A stretch of 64,000 nucleotides of DNA, taken from contig WMCF01000029.1 in assembly GCA_009792885.1 (NCBI GenBank), forward strand, positions 4,606,000 to 4,669,999, in the 5' to 3' direction. Position 1 is the stretch's first letter. Every line of letters starts with the position of its first letter. The notes under the pieces are model-generated. The model saw only the letters and a program-made list of their open reading frames with translations, was not told where the DNA came from and ran no database searches. The DNA comes from Eremophila alpestris peregrina (Eukaryota > Chordata > Aves > Passeriformes > Alaudidae). Made by a program: the position numbers and the translations under genes. Positions 37,613 to 52,600 of the stretch are shown here, piece by piece.

Positions 37613-40600
37613 CTGCACAGAGAACAAGAGCCATTACTGCTTCCCTCCCAGACACCCCCTTCCCAGCACAGAAAGGAGCAGCTTCTGAGAAATGCTCAGA
37701 AGAATTATGCCCACAAACACCATAATTAATGGATCATAGTGCCCAACAAAACAATTGTACCTAAACCTCCTTTCTCTGTATCGCAGACTGTAGAATTTTA
37801 CCAAGTGTTCATATCAGTACAAAAATCACATTCTGAGCTAAAGCTTTTAGATGACAAAGAAATCCTGCACTTCCTCCCAGTGATTCTATTTAGATTTTAT
37901 TACAGTTTTATTGTTCTTTTAAAAGCCACTGTGTTCCAGCTAAATTGGTACTGGTCTGCTCTAGTCTGCATGGCTCTGGATTACTTAAGCCTTAGGCATC
38001 AAAAATTAATAACTTCTGTAATTGCACAGTGTATACTATAGGCAAGCAATAATCATATCTTTTAGAAAATAATTTGAAGTACTCTTAAATATATATACTG
38101 ATATCAGTGAATATTGCCTGTACTTGGTCACACAGGCAGGAGGGACTGGTTTGCTCCCTTGGCTGGGCAGGCCTGGCCCATCATGGGCTGGACAACAAAG
38201 CCAGGACTTCTGTGTCCTCTGAAAAAACAGGATGGGTTTGACTCCTCATTTACTGGCCAGAACAGCTGATAAAGCAGTGAGAAATCTAGGATACTCCATG
38301 CAAAAGGCTGAAATAACTCCTATTCCCAGAAGGAGCAGGAGAAAAATAGTGGCTCCTAATCAGAGTAAGATCTTTGCTGTTGTCTACCCTAGAGCCTGAG
38401 GAGCTTTCCATCTCCCCTCACACTGAGCACTTGAATGCTGTAGTTAAAAATTCCATCTGAATGTACAACAGGGAGAGTTGTGCCTGGGAAGGTCAGGGCT
38501 TGGCTCACACAAAGAAATGATGAGTAAATATAGTGGCATCTTACCCAGATCGTTGTTTTTAGTGATAGCTGCTGCTACCCTGGTTCTTGGACCTTGTTTT
38601 GTGAACTGGTATCCAAACTTGAGAATCCTGGAGTTCTCCTCCAGCATCTTGGCAATCTCCATCTCTACAGCTGTCCCAAGCTGCTGCCTCTGTTGGCAAT
38701 GTAGTGAAGTGTCCCCAAAAGAAAAGGAAATATTTATTTTCATATGAGAGAGAAGTAAGTGGTTGTATTTAAGTACTGGGCTGTAAACTACAAAGAGAAT
38801 CCCATCCCTGGAGATTTTGCCCTGGGTTTTGTATTTGGCTTTGAGTAGCTTTATTGGGAATTTTTCCACTCTTTGGTTGCACTGACTGGGAACATGAGCT
38901 GCAGAATGACTGAGCCACAGAGGCTGCCTTGGCTTCCAGAGTCCCCTAGTAGAACCCTCTGGGAATCCATATAAAAGAGAAACAAAAGTTAACTTCCCCA
39001 AAGGTCTCTCTTTACCTGGTTGTCAATTTTAATCTCTGTTAGGGATTCATTCTTTTTCAGTGCATCAATCAGTGCCAAAATCCCTGTCCCAGTGATGAAG
39101 TTGGATTCTACATTCAGACTCTTCAGTGTTTTGTTCACTTTCAACATATCTGCAAATGCCTGAAGGGCCAAAAAGAGGGAACATGAGATAACATCTTGAA
39201 AGTTTCAGGGAATAACAGGAATCTGCAAAACATAGCTTAGTACCAACAAGAAATAAAACATAAATATGCTTAGAATAACATAGAGGTAGATCAGAAGAGA
39301 TTATATTTCTGCTTTGCATAGCCATAGGGAATTCCTGCAAGGGAAAATAAAGAATGTATCCTAAAGGAAACATGGACCTACTTAAAATTTGTTGTGGCTT
39401 TTTTTTCCCCAGTAATGTTAAAACTTACAATAGCTACAGGGTCATTGCTTCGAGTAGCTGCAAGGCTGAATGTCTTCACATGTGTGTTGGTTTCCAGAGC
39501 TTTTGCAAATTCTTTCAGTGTCGGAATAGGAATATTCTAGGGTAAGAAGACAAATCCAATAATTAGGAAAGGCAGTCACACTGCTGATTTTAATTATTAT
39601 GAAACTGACTGCTGAACAACCACAGTCAGTGCAAGTGGAACAGCCCTGGTGCTTTCAGGAGTGTGTCAGAATGGACAGAGCTGCTGTGGCTCAGTGTCCC
39701 CCGGGCCCGTGGTGGCTGCGCCAGACGGCGATGCCAGCACTGACTGGAACTGGGTCAGGCCAGGGCCAGCACGTGGCCAGCACTGAGCTCCTTTCCCATT
39801 CCCCTGCCAGCTGTTCAGTGTCCTCGTGCCAGCTCCTCCTCCAGCTGCCTGTGTGGGCTAATTGAATTTGGCCACTGATGATTACATAGCACCCATGAGA
39901 TCTCTGCCTTTACAATCTGCTGAGAAAGGCAGCCAAAGGGAGTCACCCCTGGGGCTCTTCATCGGCATTGAATTCAGTATCAGGAATTGATGACCTTGGA
40001 GCCTCTACAACAGTCCTTTCCCCACCCCTTCCCTGACTGTCCTGCTTTTTCTGAACAGTAAAGGGAGACAACATTTGAACATAAAAGGCACAGGCTTTGG
40101 AAATATTTTAATAAATTCTCCTATGATGACATAAACGAAACCACAGCATCTACCTTTATGTTGTTGAGGTTAATTTCTGTGAGACTAGGATCATTTGCTT
40201 TTATCCTTTGTAAACTTGCTTCCACATTGGTTGGATTAGGTGGCTCCTCAAAGATGGGCTTGACCTTTTCACCCTTCACCACATCTGCAACACAAAATCT
40301 CATTAAATGTCAACCAGGGAACAGTCATCATCACTCTGGCTGTTCCATTCCCATTAGCTTTGTACTGCAGCAGTCCAGGAAGGGTTTATGAGAACCACAA
40401 AACCTGCAAGAAGGAGGTCTATATGTCATCCCTGCCATGCCCTTTGCACCCAGAGCTGTCACTGAAGGCTGTGGCCACAGAGGCTGGGCAGCATCATCAT
40501 GGACAAATTCCTCCTTTATATGCCAAATCCCTGTACAATTAAATGGAGCCAAAGCAGCTTTGAAGGCTATTGTTTGGGCTGTGATGTATTGCAAGGGCTG

Positions 40601-43600
40601 CTTTGTACTTTGTGTAATATCTGTAAAGAAAGGTGTGCTCAGAACTTGCCCATTATATTAGTGAGAAAATGTCCCTGCACCTATGAACAGACTGTGCCAC
40701 ATAAAGCAACAGGAGCAGGAGGCCCCTCAGTTTCCTCCTCTCAGCTGATACTATCAGCCTTACTATAAATTCAATTAGCTCTTGTAAAATTGCAACATCT
40801 GCACTTTCTAAATAATAAAACTATCAAAGCATGAAAAGTAAGTCTGTCTGCCAGCACCAAGATTTATGAAATCTTTGAGTAGTCATGTTCCAAAGAACAC
40901 TGGTATTTAGTGCTGGAAGCTATGAGCTATAAATATTCTCAGAGATGCATAAAAATCATAGCTTAGAACACAATTAGTACTTCTAATTCCCACACATATT
41001 TAGTCCTGGAGATTAATTTATTAACCCTGACCACCCAAGCCACTAGAAGCAAGAAAGGAATATGTTGCTGACCACAAGTATGTTTGAATCCTTTTATTTT
41101 ATGCTGCAGACTGGGAGAGATTTTGAAGACTTGTGCTCAAGTCTCAGTGTATTACACATTGCTGTTCATTGCAATGGGTAAAAGTTCATGCCATATCATG
41201 GGCCAAAAGAAAACCACATCTTTTTTTAGAACTCATAGTAGAGATGGCCATAGATAAATCTTGAGCTGGTTTTCACTCTGCTCCCTTTGATTCCAAACCT
41301 TTTGTATTACTAATTCCCTGAGAGACCTCACATATCCCTGAATAACACTTCAGCCTTCCTAGAGAGCTGGGAATTGAAAATTACATTTAGAGAATTTACC
41401 TTGGATGCAAGGATAGAAAGTAAACAAAAAAAGCAAAGCATTTTTTGCACATGTAGCAACACCCTGCCAGACTGGGAGCAGGGAGACACAAGCACCCTGT
41501 CCTCAGGTTTAGACATCACAGTGTACTCAGTCCAGAGTTAGGAGCAATTTTCATTTTCTGTTTCTTGTTGCTTTCCATGAGTTTTTCTTGTTTCTTTAAT
41601 CATGATGCTGTTTTGCCACATTGATGAGCAAATTTTTACTGAAGCTTTTCACTTGGCCAAGGAAAGGTATTGCTTTTGGACCAAAGAATACAGTGATGGG
41701 ATGGTGATTTTCTGGCTCCTAGGTCTGTGATTGGAGCATAGTTTAGCTGACTCACATAGCTGACTTTTTGACCCAGTACAACAAAAATATTCTGAAATCT
41801 ATGAGGATTAGTAATGCATGCAGTTGCCTGTTATGAGATAGATGGCAGCTCACACAGGGCCCCACTGGGGAGGCTTGCAGAGCAGCTTTATCCTGAGAAA
41901 AATGAAGTGGCACCGTGTCCTGTCTACTTTCCCACCTCCCCTCTAGCAATGGGAGAGGGAAAGGAAAGCCCTTGGTAAAGATGGCTGCTGTTCTCATGGC
42001 CTTAGAAGAAGAAAACTGGTTTTTAGTACTGTTTCCCTAGGAAAGGGCATTCCACAGTTTTGTCTTAAAAAGTGAAGTTTAGCCCACTTGATATCCCAGG
42101 GCCTGGAGGTGACAAGCTCTGGATCAAGGCTTGGCAGCTCTTAAGAAAAACTTGGAATTCAGATTCTCATTTCTCGCTCCATCCAGCCTCCTGTGGGAGG
42201 AGCTGAGCTAAGATCTGATTCACCAGAGGTCTGTTCGTTTAGTGCAAACATTTCAGGATTTGTTTTTAGTAACTACAGCTGTTTCTCCTTGGGGATTTCC
42301 AGAATGATTCCATTTCCCATGTCCCTGGGGAGCCCCAGAACAGGCATTGCTCACACACACTGCCACAGGAGCCAGGTGGAGGTGGCAGGTAAAGGCAGTA
42401 GCAGGGGCAGGAGCACATCCATGCAGCCTTTGCCTCCCTGTGAATGCAGCTCAAGGTGACTCTGTTCACAGATGTGACTCTGACAGGGATTCTGCCACAT
42501 CTGAGCCCAGTGGTTACAAGTCATTTTTCAGGTGTGTAAATGAAGGTACTTGGGGCAAGATGGCCTGGCCTGAACTGTGGCCAACTCTTGGCTACAGCTC
42601 ACTCTGTTTTCTGCCTGCTGCCTAAACTGAAATAGAATGGAAATTTATGTCTTGGCCTCTTAAATACTCCCACTCTTTCAAACACCTCTGCAGAGCCAGA
42701 TACTGCTCTCTAGGAAAACAAATTTCCTTAGGAATGATCTGTTTGTATACTACTGTTTTTATTATAACAAATTTTAAGATTGTATTTACTTTTAAAAAGT
42801 CACCTTTCATGATTTATTCGATCAAAGTTAGGCCCAGTTACATTACACTAAATTAGACCAACAGACCCCACCTGCAGGTAAGCCCCTAAAGATGACATGC
42901 AGCCCACAAGAGAAATCTGCTTGCTTACTTCTCACGATTCCTTTTCCATCTTTACCACGGGCTCCTGCTTCATCAAATTTTGGGTTGTTGACCATGTTGT
43001 GCACTCCAAGAACAGCTGAAATGTGTAAACACCAGCAAGAGGATACAATGTTAATGGCAGGAACACAGACTGCAGGAAAGTATCTGCTACAAATTCTAGT
43101 TTATTTCCCCAAACAAAACCCCCTTTATAAAATGTGAACTGTGTGCGTCATGCCTCCTTGTAGGGAGAGTCTTTTGGGCTCCAAATTCTGGAGATACAGA
43201 CACTTTCAATATAGATTTTTGAACAATTGAGTCAATGTAGAATGCATATCCCAGAAGTGCCAGCTGGAAGGAACCACTGTGGGTCATCCTGTCCAGCCTC
43301 TCCCTCAGGCAGGAGTGTTGCCAGCATTAATGAGGTCAGCCATGGCTTTGTCTAGCTGGAGTCTGAAAACACCCAGGGATAGAAATCCCATAACCTCTTT
43401 GGGTAAACTGTTTCAATGCTACACTCCTGATCACTTTTCTTCCCTAATATACAACCTGAACTTGCTATTACTCTTATGATCTATTGTTTGGTGTATCTGA
43501 AAATTTCACTGTACGTGTGATGAGCTTAATGCATTGGCATTCCCACCAGGGTTTCTTATGGAAGCACATTGATACTAACATGCTTGGAAAATAATCAGAA

Positions 43601-46600
43601 GTGGTGAAGATACCCAGGTCTAATCACCTGGCAACCAATTTCTCATTCAAGGGGTTAGATTCCAAACTTCCTCATGGATTCAGGATCTTTATCCACTGCA
43701 TGCTGTGACAAGTTTATCTGGCTGTTTGGGATGTCAGAGTTGAGAGGAGGTAACAATGTGGGTACAGAAGGATCAGTCACTTCCATTACAGTGCCAGCAC
43801 CCCAGCCTGCAGTCACTGCCCACCCTTCTCTTCCCCAAATCACATGAGCTGGTTCATCTTCCCCCCCTGGCTTGACACATCCATTTTAAGCAGAGAAGTC
43901 TGAAATGCAGCAGCTGTTGAGTCACACTTCAATCATCCTGGGCAAGGGGTGGCCCAGGCCATCTGTCAGGCCAGCACCAGGTGCTTGAGGGGTCATCATG
44001 AGACATTCCTGGTGGCAGGTCTGGGCAGAGAAGTGCTGCACATGTAGGAGGCTCACAGCTATATATGCTCTAACCTGCCAGGTCATAGAGCTCAGTGTCT
44101 GAAGCACTGGCCAGGGCCTCTTCCAGTTCTGGATCCAGGGTCACTTTCTCTTCTGTCCGGGTTTCTACGGGCTTTTCTTTAGGGATAAATATTTTTCCTA
44201 AGATAAGAAAAAAAGCCAGAGTGAGTAATGAATTATTGGAACAACTTCTTTGCCTCCTGGCAGCAGAGGAATAGGTCTCTGACAGTGGAACTGCTTGGAA
44301 ATATTATCACATGCATGTTTTTCTCTTTCTTACTTGATGTTATCCTCCACACCAGAATCTTAATAAGTCTAAAAATAAAAGGTGCCGATTACTGCTCAGT
44401 GTTGGTGATTGTTATTTTAGGAAATGTGCTCTTAGGAGGAGTCCCAGCTGTGATTTTTCTGAAGGTCCTGTGTCCTTAAATAGGCAGAATCAGGTCTACA
44501 CAAAAAGCTTGCAGAAATGTCATCCTTATGTTTAAATGAGGCACTAGGAGCAGTTAAAACCATTCTATTGCAAGAATTCATAAAGTTCATGAATTTCCAT
44601 ACATGATCCTGAAAACTCAGGATTGCTCAGCAAACCTGTTCTCTTCCAGTAACTCAGTTTAATTCCCAGCCCCTCCAGAATATTTTCCCTGTGTGTCTCC
44701 TGATGATCATTCACATAAATAGCCTTATCCTGATCATTTGTGCAGGCTGAAAAGTCTGAACTGAACCACATGTTGCCCAAGAAAGACTCCTGACGTATTT
44801 GTCTCTCTCTGTATCCTGCTGATACCGTTGGGTTAGCAGATGTGTGTTTCCATGAATATTCCCCCAAGACTGAGGTCACTGGCCTGCCTGCTGACATGAG
44901 GAAACTGCAGGATAAATCCAGGAACAACACAACAAGTTCCACTACTCCTCCAGGCTGCTATGATGGTTAACCTCAGCACTGTGATGATGTAACTGCAAAT
45001 GCTTGGAGTGAGGCCCTTTAAATCAGAGCTCAGAGCCACCAGCACTGCTGGGCTTCTCTCCCACTCAGCTTTCCTGACCAAGCCCTGCAGTCAGTGCTAC
45101 ACTGGGTGATGCCACAGGCAGCAGACAGTGCCACTGCTCCAGTGATTGAGTGAATTCCCATGGGCTACTGTCCACTGGGCAATAGTTCCCCTCCCCTTGT
45201 CCCTAACAACTACTTCTCAAGCAGGCTTTAATTAATCCTGTGGTAATGAAGCTGTGATGATCTTTGGTGCAGGCAGCTTTGGCCCACTGTCAGCTTTAAA
45301 TTTTCTTTTTGTGCAGCTTTGCACACTCTAGATGTAATGCTTGAAGCATTACATCTAGTCCTGTGGCTTTCTGAAATGTCTCTAAAATAGTTTAATTTTA
45401 ACTGTATTAGTCATATTGTTACCATTCATAAATATAATTCTGATATTTATTATTGAATTACAAATGCTTTGCCTCTGGTTTTTCAATACTGTCATCCTTT
45501 TGTGGCTTCATTTTTCCCCATTATGGTCCAAAGTGTCATTTTCATGTGGTAATTTCAAATTCATTTATATCTTTCTTACCAGTTTGTCTGCAGCCATTTT
45601 TATGCTGTCAGCTTCCATGACTCAAGTCACTGAAAAAGCTCAGAAAAAATTTTAATGGAAATTTCTGAAACTGGCAAGGTTTATTGATACACGATTTAAA
45701 TTATTTACCTTAGAGATATTTCTAGCAAGGCACAAGATGTGGTGTAGTTGGTCCTTCTCTAAGGACTTTGGATATGTGAAGGTCAAGTATCTTGCAGAGC
45801 AAGGAATCAAGGGGTAATGGAACCCTGTAGAGGCTCATACCTTTTCTGTCCAGTTCACATATATAGGAATACAATTTTAAACATTTGTTTCAGGCATATG
45901 TAATTCTTGGCTCACAGCCCGAATCTCGTTAAATGTGTATATGATTCCCCATGATAATTTCATTTAACACATTCTTGGCAAATGCTTTAGAAAAAAAATT
46001 CTATTATTGGTTATATGAAATATTTAAAGGGGCAAGGTCATGTCAAAGATAGTAATATATCTTTAATGTATGTGGGCCTTGCTGGCATCCAGTGGTGTTT
46101 TAAAAATATTCTTTTTACTGCTATCTAGATAAGGACATTCCACTGTGAAGGGATGCTGTAGCACAGCAGATGGAGGTTAGAAAAACCTCTGTATTTAGCA
46201 TGTTATTAGGAATTTATTACCTGTCCACCAGCTGTAAAACTGAGTGTCTGTTTATAGACAGCTGTCAACCAGTTTTCCTTCTTTAATTAAGGACAGAGTT
46301 TAAAGATTCAGGAAGTGTCTCCTAGTCCCACATCTGTACATTGTAAATTCATTATCCAGTGCATCATGGAATTCACTGACAAAATAAAATATGGATTGTG
46401 GCTTTCTTGATTCAGTGGTCCAACTTAAAATTTATTATTTGGAAGAAGCCTTGGAGGAATAGTGACATTTTATTATTATAAAGTGAGATTTATGAAGAAA
46501 GGCTGCTGCTCTTGGTGTTCTTTATATTCACACTGTGTTTTAGAAGGTATTTTATTATTACTTTATTCTATGTGGTATAATTAATGTTTGGCTGTGTTAT

Positions 46601-49600
46601 CTTTTGTCTCCAGAATATGCTAATGTTCTGTGCTAAGTCTTAATAGAAATAGCTTAACTTTCTACCAATGAAAAACACGGTGACAAAAGTTCTGTTTATA
46701 CATAACTTGGGCTACTTTGTGGTTAACAAGACAAAAATAGCCACACTTCTGTATAATAATATTTTTTTTTGTTTAATTGCAAACCAAAATTCAATTACAG
46801 TACACTACCATTTTATTTTTACACTAACATAGAAACCCAAAGAGTGTGCAATCACAAGTGCTTTCTTTCAGTGTGAAATTTTAAGTGTGCATCACTGCAA
46901 CTCTCCCCTTCTTTTGGCCAAGCTGGGGGAAGTGTCTGGGGTGACCTGGATGATGACTGAGGCAGCTCATTACAAACCAGGGACTGTCTGAGAGTGAGTG
47001 CAATGAGCAGAGCTTTGTCTTGGCTCAGTTTAACAGCAGACCTACTCCTTTCCTCCCACTGCAAAAACAAGACTTCTATTGAAACTGAAATACAATATAG
47101 TTCATGTTTTCCTCAAAAGAGGCTACAGGAAACAAAATTCATTGACAACCAGAAGGATTCAGAGAAAAGCTCTACAGACAGACACAGAAATGTTGGCCAA
47201 GATAGAAGGAAAGCAAATTCTGTATTTTAAAAAAGAAATTCACTGGGAACAGTCATGAAACCATAGATGTCATTTTGCCACTTGGTTCAGCCAGGTCTCT
47301 TTTCCTGCATTGTGCAAATGCCCCCATTAAAGCAATGCCAAATAAAGCAAGGAAATGAGATCCCCACCTTCTTATACAGTAATAATTAACCACCATATGC
47401 ACATCTATATGTGGATTTATTAACTGCTTCAAATGTATTTTCCTGAAATTATTTATTTATTTATTATTATATAAGGAGGGGGAGTAAAAGTAATTTGGAT
47501 AGTGCAGTTGGTAGGATTTTAGAAACGTCCAATCTAAAAACATTTTGAGGATTTTACCTTTGTTTATAGTTTGCAGCATTTGGAGCAGCATTTCTGCTAT
47601 GTCTCCTCTATTCCTCCCTTCTCATATCATTTCAATTTTGTGAATATATATAAATTGCCACTATTTTTATTTTAGTATTAATTTATACTTAGTGTATATT
47701 TGGTATTTATTCCCATCTCGTACAAGTCAAAACTGCACAAGCTAAAACTCAATAAAACACAGAGCAGGGGGAAATAAGCCCATTTATATTAGCTGTAAAA
47801 AAAAATCTCCCTTTACTTAACATCAAATTTAAGTATATATACTTAATTTATTTATTTAAGTATATTTACTTATATTATTTAAGTATATTTACTTAATTTT
47901 AGACTACAAATGCATTTTCTGCCATAATTGTAAGACAATAATGAACTTTCTTTTCCTATAAAGTGTAGCTCAGATTATTGTACTTTCAAGAAAATACCTG
48001 GTTACACTTACTACTTCTGACTTCTCAATGAACCACTGGCTACAGTGAGTGCCTGTTTGTTCTCAATTACAGAATGCTGCACTGACCTTGGGAGTGAAAT
48101 TCAATAAACCTGGAAATCTGCCTTGCATAAATCACAGGCACCTGATTCACTTTGCCCATTTTACACTATTCTTTTCTGTTGAGGCTTTCTTAAACTCCTC
48201 CCTACAAATATTCTATAAAAATGGAGCTAAATTAGTTCTTATCAAGAATAAATTTGTATTCTAAAGAAGAAAACAGGCCAAGTAAGTGTGAAGCTGAATG
48301 CCAGTAGTAATAAAAATGCAGTATCCTAATTGCTGCTGTGCTGTTGCTCTTGGATTAGTGTCAGCATGTTCTATGCCTTAAAAATTATCACAATGGAATA
48401 GGAAGGCTGCAAAGATAAGCATTCCAAAGTTATTAAATCTATTGTGCATAAACACAAAAAGTGAACTTAAGTTGCACCAGTATCCTTGGCTTTGATCAGC
48501 ATGTTGTGATTCTGCCACTGCAGCAATGCCCTTCAAAGAACCCTCCTGGAAAGCAGGCTTGCTCAAAGAAAAATAAACAAAAGCCAACCTGTACTTTTTT
48601 AAAACAGGAGGAAGCCCAGAATTTCTTCAGGCCCTCACATGGATCATCACAATTACCTCCTGGGTTACTAACTCCAGCAAGTGAGCAGAGAGCTCTTATG
48701 TCTGATGTGGAATGGTGGTAGAGAAGGAAGAGACTCAAACTGTGCACTTCAGGTCCCTCTGGACATCAAAGACCCTTAAAATGTGGGCAAGGCCCAATAC
48801 CACACGAGTTATGTTCTTTTCTGGCCTCTTTTCTCCCACCCAACACATTCTTCTCTTCTTTTCCTTCCCTCATTGCCCCCTGTGCTTTCCCCATCCCCTC
48901 TGTCTCCTGGTTTTGAAAATCTTTGAGTCCTGACTCTTCCCATCACCTCCCTTTCTTCTTCCCTCCCTCACTACTGCTCTTCTCTGCAGCTCCTTTCCTC
49001 AGACCTGCCACATCCAGTGCTTCATCCTGGAATATTCATACAGCTCCTCAACTCCCTCTCTCTGCCCCAGCCTCTCTGCTGGCTCTTTACTCTTTTTTCT
49101 CCTTTGCAGTGCCCCTACAAAGGGAGGGGAGCTCTGTCAGAGCAGGAGTCTCCCTGCCCTTGGTGCTGCTGTGACAGGGGCCTCTCAGATGAGGAATTTC
49201 AGGAAGATCCCGGGAGCCCAGGCACTCCAGGTCCCTCTGGGCACTGCTGTGCTGCCACATGTGCTGCTTGCACAGGCAGGAGCTCTGACCAGCACTCACT
49301 GCAGGGGGAATATTTGGAGAATGCTAGAACAAACTGGATGTACAAGAAAGCACAATATTTTGAGGATGCCAGACTTGAGTATATTTCCCTGGGGATTCCA
49401 AAGGGCATACATTTCAAGTCCTCTCTTCAAAGCATGGAAGCACTGCAGGTCATTAAAAAAAACAGCTGGAAAAATTTACTCTAGATGGATAAAACAATGT
49501 GTTTTCTCCTAATCTTGTTCTTGGAAGCGGCTAAGTCCTTTTTGCTGACACTTTCCAAAAATTCAACTCGAGGCAGCCTCTCAGCATGGGAAATTTCACT

Positions 49601-52600
49601 GTGAACTGTGCAAGTTTGGCAAAGTCAGGAGAAACTAAAAGAGAGCCTTAGAAAAGCAAGCAGTGAGAGGCACTGGCTAGAGCCATTACTGTCAGCAACT
49701 GCAACGCTTTCAGGGCCTAAAGAGACACACATCAGCTCTAAATTTAAGCCCTACAGAATAGGAAAAAGGTGGCAAAACTTTAAACAAACCATTTAAGCAC
49801 TGGGGGTGAAATGACTGCCCTGTCAATCCAAGAAAGATAATGTATCTCTATACTAAACCCTAACTTTTGAAAGCAGTCTGTCAGACACAGTGGAATTGGA
49901 ACTCATTAGCATCTACTCTAATACTCTGACCTTCTGAAAATGACTGTCCTTATTACTGGTGCTGTGTACTGATACTCTGCTTGCACCACATGCAACATAG
50001 ATGGTGTCTGCCACAGCAACTGAGCACACAGGTTTGGCCAAAAGTTCTCTGGTATTATCTTCCCTTTTCCTTTTATCAATCAGCTGAAAATGTTAGTATT
50101 TAATCACATACAAGCATGTTCCCCTTCCCTTTCCAGCCACAAATAATAATAGCCCAATCCACTGGAGTTTTTCCATGACTTTGATGAGAACTGGATTGGA
50201 TCCAAAATGAAATGGTTTGGCAAGGAGCAGAAGACCTTGTAGAAAACAGGGACAGTGGTGAAGGATTGAAATAGCAATCCTTAAAGCAACCTTTCCTAGC
50301 TAATGAAGAAGAACTTCAACATAAGAACAGAACAACAGAACAACAGAACAACAGAAGAACTTTTTAAAATTATGTTTCATTAGTACCATACAGTTCAGAG
50401 AACCCCTGCAGCAAAGCAGAAGCAGAAATGCTGTTACCAGTTCATGTCTGTATCACAGCAGGACTCAGCTCTTAACTGAGGTCAAGCTTACAGACTGCAG
50501 AGAAAATGCAGCACTGACAGAGCTCTGGAATGCTTTGTGCCTGCACTGCCACCTTTTTATTCCTGGGTCATTCATGAACTTGAAAGTGATACTTCACATG
50601 GAAGTGATGGAGGTCTGATAACCACCTGTCCCAGCTGTATGTATTAAGTGCAGTTGGTCAGTCTAAGTAATTCCACAGACCATCAGGTTCTATGTAAGGA
50701 ATTCTACAATACCTATCCTAAGTAGGAACAAATCCAAAATACACAAAATAAACACTTACAGACTGCCCATCACCATGGCCCCTGTTATCAGCCCTTACTC
50801 TTTGCCTCCACTGCTCATTACTAACAGACATCTGTGTTGCACAAGAGTTCCTGAAAGCCACCCGATCATTTCAAACCACACAATGGGGCATTCAAATGAA
50901 GTACCCAGCCCTGACTTGCATGAGGGAGGATGTGGGTAAAGCAGTCTGAAAACGTTTCTCAGTGCCCAGCTCTGAGTGTGCCTGTGATTGTTTGCCCTGG
51001 TTGGGGCAAACCTCGGGTCTCCTCTGAAATCTGAGATCTGTCCCATACAGACTTAAATCCTTTTTGTGCAGCAATTAATGAAGTACATTAGCAAGCTGAA
51101 TATGGCACAGGGCCAAAACCCTAATGCATTCCATACGTTTGATTGTTTTTGCCAAACATCTCCAGCCTCTTGAAACCACAATTACAATCAAAAACAAGGC
51201 AATTCCCTGCATAATCAGCCCCCCTGTCTTGGGCTCATATTTAACACTTCCTGTGTTTTAACCATTCTGGACATCCCTGTCAGCTCTGGAATTTGTTTTG
51301 GCTTGTTTTGTAGGACAATCAAAACCTTATGGTTGCTCAGCACATAGAGACCAACATAGGCAACTGAATTTTGTGCTTCAGCAGCTGCTTGGTATTGCTT
51401 CTTGGTCAAGAACTCTCTCATAAAATATTAACAGCAAAAAAAAGAGAGGCAGTCACAGTAGATAAAAAATCATGATGTACCACAGACTAGTCTGGAAGAA
51501 GGATATGTTAAATGCCACCTTCTTTTCAGCTTATGAATTTCCAAGTTTTAGCTTTGTTTGATAACTGTAAGAACTGGTAGAAATGTCACTTTACATTTAG
51601 TAGAAGCATCCCACTTCCTAAACTTGGAAAAATAAATGCTTTCCTAGAGGCAGACAAATACCATAGTATGAAACACTAACAAATGTTCAAACAACACTTG
51701 ACGTACTCTAATTCTCCTGACACACAAATATTCTTTGGTCATAAATACCAAATGGCAAATTGGCATCAATACCTCCCAAATATACACAACTAGACACATT
51801 TTAGAACTGCTTGAGAATTTAATTTTTAACTAGTAGAAATCGCATCTAATTAATTTGGGGTTATTTACAGAATGGCTACACTACAGTGCTTCTAGAGAAA
51901 TAATTTAACAGAAATCTATATCATATAATCATATAAACATTTACCAATCTGTGCATACACCTTAGACACCATGAACATGCAGAAGGTGAGAAATAAGATT
52001 TTCCTCAAGAGATATCCTTCTTTAGAATTCTTCTGAGGACACATTTTAGAAATTTCAATTATTTTTCCTGAACTAATTACTGAGCTTTGGAAGAATACTA
52101 ATTATTCTCTAATTAAAGCGACTTTAAAGTATCAGGTCTTGAAAATGTCGTTCAGTATTGCTTTGTTCCCTTGCATGGGAAATATCTTATAGATGTAAAT
52201 CAGGTAATTTATATTTTAATACAGTTGTTATGTTTTTTCAACTGAGTGTGTCAAAATAAGGAACACTGCAGTTACAAGGATGGATTCTAAGATCCAGGAA
52301 CAGCCAAACATGGACTTTGCACAACACCCATCACCAGATTCAACCAATTAGCAGGATTATCATACAGTCCATGGGAGGACTTCAGTGCATTTGGCAGATG
52401 GAAATTTCAGGGATATGTTTCACAAGGCTCAGCTCCTGCATTGCTGGGAGTGTGGTAGTGTTGCTGTAGGACATCTCCTGCCAAGCCACAGAGGGGCAGC
52501 AGGACTCACTCCAGTACCAATTCAGGATATGCCAAGCTCAAAGTAAACAACTTTGTTCTGAAAGCACAAAAATGACACTCTGCAGCCCATCAGTTCTCAA

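Larger units (their letters stand above)
37613..44074 (-). other. TMOD2: TMOD2 introns 3-8 region
   Basis: Small introns separate coding exons 3 to 9 (43016-44074, 40285-42928, 39537-40153, 39160-39428, 38690-39015, 37613-38544). Intron 3 carries an old CR1 copy (43255-43480). The others look like unique sequence with nothing further identifiable. Confidence 0.85.
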
